Of a stretch of 64,000 bases of DNA, positions 12,520 through 24,459 are shown piece after piece; the stretch's first letter is position 1; each line of letters begins with the position of its first letter. Under the pieces are notes generated by a model. That model did not search any database. It was not told the DNA's origin and was given only the letters and a program-made list of their open reading frames with translations. Source of the DNA: Sanderia malayensis (taxonomy: Eukaryota; Cnidaria; Scyphozoa; Semaeostomeae; Pelagiidae); the NCBI GenBank assembly GCA_013076295.1, contig RQOL01000808.1:124001-188000 (forward strand), written 5' to 3'. Both the position numbers and the translations under genes were made by a program.

Positions 12520-15154
12520 ACAGCTGAGGCTAAGTAAAATACACATGCATTTGCTTGTTTTCAGTGATATTAACTTTACTGCACACTAATTGCATACGAT
12601 TCCACGTTATTAGAGCTTACACTAACTAAAATACACATGCATTTGTTTGTTTGCAGTGATATTAACATTACTGCACACTAATTGCACATGAATCCACGTT
12701 ATTACAGCGGAAACTAAGTAAACTACACATGCACTTGCGTGTTTTCAGTGATATTAACACTACTGCACACTAATGGCACATGAGTCCACTTTATTACAGA
12801 TAAAACTAAATAATATACACATGCATTTCCTTGTTTTCAGTGCTACTAACATTACTGAAAAACTAGTTCCACATGAATTTACGTTTTTACAGTTGGAACT
12901 AAGTTATATACATCTGCAAGTACTTGTTTTCAGTGATATTAACATTACTGCACTAATTGCAGATGAATCCACGTTATTAGTGATGAAACTAAGTAAAATA
13001 CGCAGGCATTTGTTTGTTTTCATTGCTATTAACATTACTAAACACTAATTGCACATGATTCCACGTTATTAGAGATGAAACTAAGTAAAATACGCATGCC
13101 TTTGTTTGTTTTCATTGCTATTACCATTACTAAACACTAATTGCACATGATCCAGGTTATTAGAGCTAAACTAACTAAAATACACATGCATTTGTTTGTT
13201 TCAGGATATTAACATTACTGCACACTATTGCAATGAATCCACGTTATTACAGCTGAAACTAAGTAAATACACATGCATTTGTTTGTTTGCAGTGATATAA
13301 CCTTACTGCACACTAATTGGACATGAATCAACGTTATTACAGCTGAAACTAACTAAAATACACATGCATTTGTTTGTTTGCAGTGATATTAACATTACTG
13401 CACACTAATTGGACATGAATCACGTTATTACAGCTGAAACTAAGTAAAATACACATGCATTGGTTTGTTTGCAGTGATATTACATTACTGAACACTAATT
13501 GCACATGAATCACGTTATTACAGCTAACTAAGTAAAAGACATGCATTTGTGTTTTCAGTGATATTAACATTACTGCACACTAATTGGACATGAATCACGT
13601 TATTACAGCTGAAACTAAGTAAATACACATGCATTTGCTTGTTTTCAGTGATATTAACATTACTGCACACTAATTGACATGAATCACGTTATTACAGCTG
13701 AAACTAAGTAAAACTTGCATGCATTTGCTTTTTCAGTGATTTAACACTACTGCACACTAATTGCACATGAGTCCACGTTATTACAGCTGAAACAAGTAAA
13801 ATACACATGCATTTGCTTGTTTCCAGTGCTATTAACATTACTAAACACTAATTGCACATGAATCCACGTTATTAGAGCTGAAACTAACTAAAATACCATG
13901 CATTTGTTTTTGCAGTGATATTAACATTACTGCACACTAATTGCACATGATCCACGTTATTACAGCTCTAACTAAGTAAGAAAGACAGGCACTTGCGTGT
14001 TTTCGTGATATTAACACTACTGCAGACTTATTACACATGAGTCCACTTTATTACAGTTGAAAGTAAGGAAAATACACATGCATTTGCATGTTTTCAGTGA
14101 TATTAACATTACTGCACAGTAATGGCACATGAATCCACGTTGTTACACCAAACTAAGTAAAATACACATGCATTTGCTTGTTTTTCAGTGATATTAACCT
14201 TACTGCACACTAATTGGACATGAATCAACGTTATTACAGCTGAAACTAAGTAAAACTGTATGCATTTGCTTCTTTTTGTAATTTTAACATTACTGCACAC
14301 TATTTGCACATGAATCTACGTTATTACAGTTGGAACTAAGTAAAATATACATGCATTTGCTTGTTTTCAGTGATATTAACATTACTGCACACCAATTGCA
14401 CATGAATCAACGTTATTACAGCTGAAACTAAGTAAAATACACATGCATTTGCTTCTTTTTAGTGATATTAACATTACTCGAACTAATTGCACATGAATAC
14501 ACGTTATTTCAGCTGAAACTAAGTAAAATACACATGCATTTGCTTGTTTCCATTGCTATTAACATTACTAAACACTAATTGCACATGATTCCACGTTATT
14601 AGAGCTGAAACTAACTAAAATACCCATGCATTTGTTTGTTTGCAGTGATATTAACATTACTGCACACTAATTGCACATGAATCCACGTTATTACAGCTCT
14701 AACTAAGTAAGAAAGACAGGCACTTGCGTGTTATCAGTGATATTAACACTACTGCACACTTATTGCACATGAGTCCACTTTATTACAGTTGAAAGTAAGT
14801 AAAATACACATGCATTTGCATGTTTTCAGTGATATTAACATTACTGCACAGTAATGGCACATGAATCCACGTTGTTACCTCCTCAAACTAAGTAAAATAG
14901 ACATGCATTTGCTTGTTTTCAGTGATATTAACCTTACTGCAACACTAATTGGACATGAATCAACGTTATTACAGCTGAAACTAAGTAAAACTTGCATGCA
15001 TTTGCTTCTTTTCAGTGATTTTAACATTACTGCACCCTATTTGCACATGAATCTACGTTATTACAGTTGGAACTAAGTAAAATATACATGCATTTCCTTG
15101 TTTTCAGTGATATTAACATTACTGCACACCAATTGCACATGATTCCACGTTATT
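12520..15154 (+). repeat. 29-monomer higher-order repeat, copy 2 (2635 bp)
   Basis: This is directly adjacent to copy 1, with the same 29 types in the same order. It is 34 bp shorter, and many single-base losses are visible, mostly between about 13150 and 14000 (for example 'gaatcacg' for 'gaatccacg'). The tandem pair shows that the 2.67-kb unit is a true local HOR period and not a single chance order. Confidence 0.88.
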
Positions 15155-16240
15155 ACAGCTGAGGCTAAGTAAAATACACATGCATTTGCTTGTTTTCAGT
15201 GATATTAACTTCTGCACACTAATTGCATACGATTCCACGTTATTAGAGCTTACACTAATAAAATACACATGCATTTGTTTGTTTGCAGTGATATTAACAT
15301 TACTGCACACTAATTGCACATGAATCCACGTTATTACAGCGGAAACTAAGTAAACTACACATGCACTTGCGTGTTTTCAGTGATATTAACACTACTGCAC
15401 ACTAATGGCACATGAGTCCACTTTATTACAGATAAAACTAAATAATATACACATGCATTTCCTTGTTTTCAGTGCTACTAACATTACTGAAAAACTAGTT
15501 CCACATGAATTACGTTTTTACAGTTGGAACTAAGTTATATACATCTGCAAGTACTTGTTTTCAGTGATATTAACATTACTGCCCACTAATTGCAGATGAA
15601 TCCACGTTATTAGTGATGAAACTAAGTAAAATACGCAGGCATTTGTTTGTTTTCTTTGCTATTAACATTACTAAACACTAATTGCACATGATTCCACGTT
15701 ATTAGAGATGAAACTAAGTAAATACGCATGCCTTTGTTTGTTTTTTTGCTATTACCATTACTAAACACTAATTGCACATGATTCCAGGTTATTAGAGCTC
15801 TAACTAAGTAGGAAAGACAGGCACTTGCGTGTTTTCAGTGATATTAACACTACTGCAGCACTATTACACATGAATCCACGTTTATTACAGCTTGAAAGTA
15901 AAAATACACATGCATTTGCTGTTTTCAGTGATATTAACATTACTGCACAGTTATTGGCACATGAATCCACGTTGTTACACTCAAACTATAAAATAACATG
16001 CATTTGTTTGTTTTCAATGATATTGACATTACTGCACACTAATTGGACATGAATCAACGTTATTACAGCTGAAACTAAGTAAAACTTGCATGCATTTGCT
16101 TCTTTTAGTGATTTAACATTACTGCACTAATTGCACATGAATCCACGTTATTACAGTGAAACTAAGTAAATTACATGCATTTGTTTGTTTTCATGATATT
16201 AACATTACTGCACACTAATTGCACATGATTCCACGTTATT
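15155..16240 (+). repeat. Shortened 29-mer HOR unit (about 12 monomers)
   Basis: Types 1-7 follow normally from 15155. At about 15790 the array jumps from type 7 ('ccaggttattagagct') straight into a 'ctctaactaagtagg' monomer of type 17. It then continues with 18, 19, 28-like and 29-like monomers to a type-1-like monomer at 16241. The span of 1086 bp is about 12 monomers. The same 7-to-17 junction ('gagctctaactaagtagg') recurs at about 25110, 38060, 59070 and 63210, so it is an inherited deletion junction and not a one-off event. Confidence 0.8.
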
Positions 16241-18556
16241 ACAGCTGAAACTAAGTAAAATACACATGCATTTGCTTTTTTCAGTGATATTAACATTACT
16301 ACACTAATTGCAATGAATTCCACGTTATTACAGCTAAACTAACTAAAATACACATGCATTGTTTGTTTGCAGTGATATTAACATTACTGCACACTAATTG
16401 CACATGAATCCACGTTATTACAGCGAAACTAAGTAAATACACATGCATTTGTGTTTTCAGTGATATTAACATTACTGCACTAATTGGCACATGATCCACG
16501 TTATTACAGAAAACTAACTAAATACACATGCATTTGTTTGTTTTCAGTGATATTAACATTACTGCAAAACTAATCACATGAATCACGTTTTTACAGTGGA
16601 ACTAAGTATATACATCTGACAGTACTTGTTTTCAGTGATATTAACATTACTGCCACTAATTGCAGATGAATCCACGTTATAGTGATGAAACTAAGTAAAA
16701 ATACGCAGCATTTGTTTGTTTTCAGTTGATATTAACATTACGCTAAACACTAATTGCACATGAATCCACGTTATTAAGATGAAACTAAGTAAAATACATG
16801 CATTTGTTTGTTTTCAGTGCTATTACATTACTAAACACTAATTGCACATGAATCCACGTTATTACAGCTGAAACTAAATAAAATACACATGCATTTGTTT
16901 TTGCAGGGATATTAACATTACTGCACACTAATTGCAATGAATCCACGTTATTACAGCTGAACTAAGTAAAAATACACATGCATTTGTTTGTTTTCAGTGA
17001 TATTAACATTACTGCACACTAATTGCACATGAATCACGTTATTACAGCTGAAACTAAGTAAAATACACATGCATTTGCTTGTTTTCAGTGATATTAACAT
17101 TACTGCACACTAATTGGACATGAATCAACGTTATTACAGCTGAAACTAAGTAAAACTCATGCATTTGCTTTTTTCAGTGATATTAAACATACTGCAACTA
17201 TTGCACATGAATCCACTTATTACAGCTGAAACTAAGTAAAATACATGCATTTGCTTGTTTCCATTGCTATTAACATTACTAAACACTAATTGCACATGAT
17301 TCCACGTTATTAGAGCTGAAACTAACTAAAAATCCATGCATTTGTTTTTTGCAGTGATATTAACATTACTGCACTAATTGCACATGAATCCACGTTTTAA
17401 GCTCTAACTAGTAAAACAGGCACTTGCGTGTTTTCAGGTGATATTAACTTACTGCACACTATTGCACATGAGTCACTTATTACAGTTGAAAAGTAAGTAA
17501 AATACACATGCATTGATGTTTTCAGTGATATTAACATTACTGCACATTGAACATGAATCCACGTTGTTTACAGCTCAAACTAAGTAAAATACACATGCAT
17601 TTGCTTGTTTTCAGTGATATTAACCTTACTGCACACTAATTGGAGCATGAATCACGTTTATTACAGCTGAAACTAAGTAAAATATGCATTTGCTTCTTTT
17701 CAGTGATATTAACATTACTGCACACTATTTGCACATGAATCTACGTTATTACAGTTGGAACTAAGTAAAATATACATGCATTTGCTTGTTTCAGTGATAT
17801 TAACATTACTGCACACCAATTGCACATGAATCACGTTATTACAGCTTGAAACTAAGTAAAATACACATGCATTTGCTTCTTTTTAGTGATATTAACATTA
17901 CTCAAACTATTGCACATGAATACACGTTATTTCAGCTGAACTAAGTAAAATACACATGCATTTGCTTGTTTCATGCTATTAACATTACTAACACTAATTG
18001 CACATGAATCACGTTATTAGAGCTGAAACTAAGTAAAATACCATGCATTTGCTTGTTTGCAGTGATATTAACATTACTGCAAACTAATTGCACATGAATC
18101 CACGTTATTACAGCTCTAACTAAGTAGAAAGACAGCACTTGCTGTTATCAGTGATATTAACACTTACTGCCATTATTGCACATGACGCCACTTTATTACA
18201 GTTGAAAGTAAGTAAAATACACATGCATTTGCATGTTTTCAGTGATATTAACATTACTGCACAGTAATGGCACATGAATCCACGTTTTACCCGCTCAAAC
18301 TAAGTAAATGACATGCATTTGCTTGTTTTCAGTGATATTAACCGTACTGCACACTAATTGGACATGAATCACGTTATTACAGCTGAAAACTAAGTAAAAC
18401 ATGCATTTGCTTCTTTTCAGTGATTTAACATTACTGCGCCTATTTGCACATGAATCTACGTTATTACAGTTGGAACTAAGTAAAATATACATGCATTTCT
18501 TGTTTTCAGTGATATTAACATTACTGCACACTAATTGCACATGATCCACGTTATGT
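16241..18556 (+). repeat. Blurred, deletion-rich 29-mer HOR unit
   Basis: The monomer order can still be followed by weak marks ('catctgacag' for type 5, 'acgcagc' for type 6, 'gcacttgcg' for type 17). Many type-specific substitutions are replaced by the generic consensus, and single-base deletions are dense. The span is 2316 bp, about 25 monomers. Reading quality seems to recover toward about 17600-18300. A poorly resolved assembly stretch is as likely as real divergence. Confidence 0.65.
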
Positions 18557-19638
18557 ACAGCTGAGCTAAGTAAAATACACATGCATTTGCTTGTTTTCAG
18601 TTTATATTAACTTACTGCACACTAATTGCATGATTCACGTTATTACAGCTTACATAATTAAATACACATGCATTTGTTGTGTTTGCAGTGATATTAACAT
18701 TACTGCACACTAATTGCACATGAATCACGTTATACAGCGGAAACTAAGTAAAATACACATGATCACTATGTACTAGCAACTTTTACGTTTTTTGAGAGCT
18801 TTCATGATATAAATTATAAATAATTAAAAACATACAAGTAACTACACATGCACTTGCGTGTTTTTCAGTGATATTAACTACTGCACACTAATGGCACATG
18901 AGTCACTTTATTACAGATAAAACTAAATAATATACACATGCATTTCCTTGTTTTCAGTGCTACTAACATTACTGAAAACTAGTTCCACATGAATTACGTT
19001 TTTACAGTTGGAACTAAGTTATATACATCTGCAGTACTTGTTTTCAGTGATATTAACATTACTGCCCACTAATTGCAGATGAATCCACGTTATTAGTGAT
19101 GAAACTAAGTAAAATACGCAGGATTTGTTTGTTTGCAGTGATATTAACATTACTGCAAACTAATTGCACATGAATCCACGTTATTACAGCTCTAACTAAG
19201 TAAGAAAGACAGGCACTTGCGTTGTTATCAGTGATATTAACACTACTGCACACTTATTGCACATGAGTCCCTTTATTACAGTTGAAAGTAAGGAAAATAC
19301 ACATGCATTTGCATGTTTTTCAGTGATATTAACATTACTGCACAGTAATGGCACATGAATCCACGTTTACACTCAAACTAAGTAAAATACACATGCATTT
19401 GCTTGTTTTCAGTGATATTAACCTTACTGCACACTATTGGACATGAATCACGTTATTACAGCTGAAACTAAGTAAAACTTGCATGCATTTGCTTTTTTCA
19501 GTGATTTTAACATTACTGCACCCTATTTGCACATGAATCTACGTTATTACAGTTGGAACTAAGTAAAATATACATGCATTTCCTTGTTTTCAGTGATTAA
19601 CATTACTGCACACCAATTGCACATGATTCCACGTTATT
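18557..19638 (+). repeat. Rearranged HOR unit with an inserted non-satellite segment
   Basis: This is about 11 monomers (types 1-5, a 6/24 hybrid, 25, 18, 19, 28, 29) plus roughly 90 extra bases inside or next to the type-3 monomer. The hybrid is visible near 19117-19140, where 'acgcagg' of type 6 runs into 'tttgtttgtttgcagtg', which belongs to type 24. That shortens the unit by a large internal deletion through unequal exchange between out-of-register monomers. Confidence 0.78.
18762..18835. other. Non-satellite or extremely diverged 74-bp segment
   Basis: This is the only stretch where the satellite landmarks vanish. It begins 'atcactatgtactagcaac', has an AT-rich middle ('gatataaattataaataa') and ends 'ttaaaaacatac'. 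On the left lies 'aagtaaaatacacatg' (18746-18761) and on the right 'aagtaactacacatg' (18836-18850), a near-identical flanking duplication of about 15 bp. The start-to-start spacing of these flanks is 90 bp, almost one monomer. Two readings are possible: a small inserted sequence with a target-site duplication and an A-rich end, or one monomer so diverged that only its length and a 'tttacgttttt'-like core remain. I recognise no transposon family. Confidence 0.7.
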
Positions 19639-20003
19639 ACAGCTGAGGCTAAGTAAAATACACATGCATTTGCCTGTTTTCAGTGATATTAACATTACTA
19701 CACACTAATTGCAATACGATTCCACGTTATTAGAGCTTACACTAACTAAAATACACATGCATTTGTTTGTTTGCAGTGATATTAACATTACTGCACACTA
19801 ATTGCAATGAATCAACGTTATTACAGCTGAAACTAAGTAAAACTTGCATGCATTTGCTTCTTTTCAGTGATTTTAACATTACTGCACCCTATTGCACATG
19901 AATCTACGTTATTACAGTTGGAACTAAGTAAAATATACATGCATTTCCTTGTTTCAGTGATATTAACATTACTGCACACCAATTGCACATGATCCACGTT
20001 ATT
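19639..20003 (+). repeat. Four-monomer sub-repeat (types 1, 2, 28, 29)
   Basis: The order is the same as at 9492-9850 and 59526-59893. It is bounded by 'acagctgagg' at 19639 and 20004 (365 bp). Type 2 ends in 'gcaatgaatcaacg', and the partner locus at about 59690 also has 'gaatcaacg'. It directly precedes a 29-mer-type unit. Confidence 0.85.
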
Positions 20004-22465
20004 ACAGCTGAGGCTAAGTAAATACACATGCATTTGCTTGTTTTCAGTGATATTAACATTACTACACTAATTGCATACGATTCCACGTTATTAGAGCTTA
20101 CACTAACTAAAATACACATGCATTTGTTTGTTTGCAGTGATATTAACATTACTGCACACTAATTGCACATGAATCCACGTTATTACAGCGGAAACTAAGT
20201 AAACTAACATGCACTTGCGTGTTTTCAGTGATATTAACACTATGCACACTAATGGCACATGAGTCCACTTTATTACAGATAAAACTAAATAATATACACA
20301 TGCATTTCTTGTTTTCAGTGCTACTAACATTACTGAAAAACTAGTTCCATGAATTTACGTTTTTACAGTTGGAACTAAGTTATATACATCTGCAAGTACT
20401 TGTTTTCAGTGATATTAACATTACTGCCACTAATTGCAGATGAATCCACGTTATTAGTGATGAAACAAGTAAAATACGCAGGCATTTGTTTGTTTTCATT
20501 GCTATTAACATTACTAAACACTAATTGCACATGATTCCACGTTATTAGAGATGAAACTAAGTAAAATACGCATGCTTTATTTGTTTTCATTGCTATTACC
20601 ATTACTAAACACTAATTGCACATGATCCAGGTTATTAGAGCTTAAACTAACTAAAATACACATCCATTGTTTGTTTGCAGGGATATTAACATTGCTGCAC
20701 ACTGATTGCAAATGAATCCACGTTATTAGAGCTGAAACTAACTAAAATACACATGCATTTGTTTGTTTGCAGTGATATTAACCTTACTGCACACTAATTG
20801 GACATGAGTCAACGTTATTACAGCTGAAACTAACTAAAATACACATGCATTTGTTTGTTTGCAGTGATATTAACCTTACTGCACACTAATTGGACATGAA
20901 TCAACGTTATTACAGCTGAAACTAAGTAAAATACACATGCATTGGTTTGTTTGCAGTGATATTAACATTACTGAACACTAATTGCACATGAATCAACGTT
21001 ATTACAGCTGAAACTAAGTAAATGCATTCTTTTTTCAGTGATTTTAACACTACTGCATACTTATTGCACATGAGTCCACTTTATTACAGCTGAAACCAAG
21101 TAAAATACACATGCATTTGCTTGTTTCCATTGTTATTAACATTACTAAACACTAATTGCACATGATTCCACGTTATTAGAGCTGAAACTAACTAAAATAC
21201 CCATGCATTTGTTTATTTGCAGTGATATTAACATTACTGCACACTAATTGCACATGAATCCACGTTATTACAGCTCTAACTAAGTAAGAAAGACAGGCAC
21301 TTGCGTGTTTTCGGTGATATTAACACTACTGCAGACTTATTACACATGAGTCCACTTTATTACAGTTGAAAGTAAGGAAAATACACATGCATTTGCATGT
21401 TTTCAGTGATATTAACATTACTGCACAGTAATGGCACATGAATTCACGTTGTTACAGCTCAAACTAAGTAAAATACACATGCATTTGCTTGTTTTCAGTG
21501 ATATTAACCTTACTGCACACTAATTGGACATGAATCAACGTTATTACAGCTGAAACTAAGTAAAACGTGTATGCATTTGCTTCTTTTCAGTAATTTTAAC
21601 ATTACTGCACACTATTTGCACATGAATCTACGTTATTACAGTTGGAACTAAGTAAAATATACATGCATTTGCTTGTTTTCAGTGATATTAACATTACTGC
21701 ACACCAATTGCACATGAATCAACGTTATTACAGCTGAAACTAAGTAAAATACACATGCATTTGCTTCTTTTTAGTGATATTAACATTACTCGAAACTAAT
21801 TGCACATGAATACACGTTATTTCAGCTGAAACTAAGTAAAATACACATGCATTTGCTTGTTTCCATTGCTATTAACATTACTAAACACTAATTGCACATG
21901 ATTCCACGTTATTAGAGCTGAAACTAACTAAAATACCCATGCATTTGTTTGTTTGCAGTGATATTAACATTACTGCAAACTAATTGCACATGAATCCACG
22001 TTATTACAGCTCTAACTAAGTAAGAAAGACAGGCACTTGCGTGTTATCAGTGATATTAACACTACTGCACACTTATTGCACATGAGTCCACTTTATTACA
22101 GTTGAAAGTAAGTAAAATACACATGCATTTGCATGTTTTCAGTGATATTAACATTACTGCACAGTAATGGCACATGAATCCACGTTGTTACCCCTCAAAC
22201 TAAGTAAAATAGACATGCATTTGCTTGTTTTCAGTGATATTAACCGTACTGCACACTAATTGGACATGAATCAACGTTATTACAGCTGAAACTAAGTAAA
22301 ACTTGCATGCATTTGCTTCTTTTCAGTGATTTTAACATTACTGCACCCTATTTGCACATGAATCTACGTTATTACAGTTGGAACTAAGTAAAATATACAT
22401 GCATTTCCTTGTTTTCAGTGATATTAACATTACTGCACACCAATTGCACATGATTCCACGTTATT
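20004..22465 (+). repeat. 29-mer HOR unit lacking about two monomers (2462 bp)
   Basis: The types follow the 29-mer order except that types 12 and 13 are missing at about 20995-21020, where type 11 is joined to a shortened type-14 monomer ('aagtaaatgcattc'). It shares private changes with 59894-62569: 'gagtcaacg' at about 20806 and 60708, 'cgtgtatgc' at 21566 and 61661, and 'aaccgtactgc' at about 22242 and 62336. It is therefore that unit's closest relative in the window. Confidence 0.86.
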
Positions 22466-24459
22466 ACAGCTGAGGCTAAGTAAAATACACATGCATTTGC
22501 TTGTTTTCAGTGATATTAACTTTTCTGCACACTAATTGCATACGATTCCACGTTATTAGAGCTTACACTAATTAAAATACACATGCATTTGTTTGTTTGC
22601 AGTGATATTAACATTACTGCACACTAATTGCACATGAATCCACGTTATTACAGCGGAAACTAAGTAAACTACACATGCACTTGCGTGTTTTCAGTGATAT
22701 TAACACTACTGCACACTAATGGCACATGAGTCCACTTTATTACAGATAAAACTAAATAATATACACATGCATTTCCTTGTTTTCAGTGCTACTAACATTA
22801 CTGAAAAACTAGTTCCACATGAATTTACGTTTTTACAGTTGGAACTAAGTTATATACATCTGCAAGTACTTGTTTTCAGTGATATTAAATTACTGCCCAC
22901 TAATTGCAGATGAATCCACGTTATTAGTGATGAAACTAAGTAAAATACGCAGGCATTTGTTTGTTTTCTTTGCTATTAACATTACTAAACACTAATTGCA
23001 CATGATTCCACGTTATTAGAGCTTAAACTAACTAAAATACACATCCATTTGTTTGTTTGCAGGGTATTACCATTACTGCAAACACTATTGCAAATGATTC
23101 CAGTTATTAGAGCTGAAACTAACTAAAATACACATGCATTTGTTTGTTTGCAGTGATATTAACCTTACTGCACACTAATTGACATGATCACGTTATTACA
23201 GCTGAAACTAAAATACACATGCATTTGTTTGTTTGCAGTGATATTAACCTTACTGCACACTAATTGGACATGAATCAACGTTATTACAGCTGAAACTAAG
23301 TAAAATACACATGCATTGGTTTGTTTGCAGTGATATTAACATTACTGAACACTAATTGCACATGAATCAACGTTATTACAGCTGAAACTAAGTAAAACTT
23401 GCATGCATTTGCTTCTTTTCAGTGATTTTAACACTACTGCATACTTATTGCACATGAGTCCACTTATTACAGCTGAAACCAAGTAAAATACATGCATTTG
23501 CTTGTTTCATTGCTATTAACATTACTAAACACTAATTGCACATGATTCCACGTTATTAGAGCTGAAACTAACTAAAATAATGCATTTGTTTATTTGCAGT
23601 GATATTAACATTACTGCACACTAATTGCACATGAATCCACGTTATTACAGCTCTAACTAAGTAAGAAAGACAGGCACTTGCGTGTTTTCGTGATATTAAC
23701 ACTACTGCAGACTTTATACACATGAGTCCACTTATTACAGTTGAAAGTAAGGAAAATACACATGCATTTGCATGTTTTCAGTGATATTAACATTACTGCA
23801 CAGTAATGGCACATGAATCCACGTTGTTACAGCTCAAACTAAGTAAAATACACATGCATTTGCTTGTTTTCAGTGATATTAACTTACTGACACTAATTGG
23901 ACATGAATCACGTTATTACAGCTGAAACTAAGTAAACGTGTATGCATTTGCTTCTTTTCAGTAATTTTAACATTACTGCACACTATTTGCACATGAATCT
24001 ACGTTATTACAGTTGGAACTAAGTAAATATACATGCATTGGCTTGTTTCCAGTGATATTAACATTACTGCACACAATTGCACATGAATCAACGTTATTAC
24101 AGCTGAAACTAAGTAAAATACACATGCATTTGCTTTTTTAGTGATATTAACATTACTCGAAACTAATTGCACATGAAACACGTTATTTCAGCTGAAACTA
24201 AGTAAAATACACATGCATTTGCTTGTTTCATTGCTATTAACATTACTAAACACTAATTGCACATGATTCCACGTTATTAGAGCTGAAACTAACTAAAATA
24301 CCATGCATTTGTTGTTTCAGTGATATTAACATTACTGCACACTAATTGCACATGAATCCACGTTATTACAGCTCTAACTAAGTAAGAAAGACAGGCACTT
24401 GCGTGTTATCAGTGATATTAACACTACTGCACACTTATTGCACATGATTCCACGTTATT
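22466..24459 (+). repeat. Extra shortened HOR unit (about 22 monomers)
   Basis: The types read 1-6, 8-11, 14-25, and type 25 then runs straight into the next type 1 at 24460. Type 14 also follows type 11 directly, as in the preceding unit, and 'cgtgtatgc' is present at 23937. It therefore looks like a tandem duplicate of 20004-22465 that has since lost types 7 and 26-29. The partner region at 59.9-63 kb has no counterpart, so this copy arose or was lost after those blocks separated. Single-base deletions are common from about 23050 to 24200. Confidence 0.82.

Noticed and set aside
18762..18835. MITE of the hAT or CACTA type
   Set aside because: The flanks share 'tacacatg' (8 bp, as in hAT) and the segment has 'cactatg' near its start. 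However, the ends are not convincing inverted repeats ('atcactatg' against 'gttacttgt'), and the 8-bp match is part of every monomer. The question is left open under the insertion finding.
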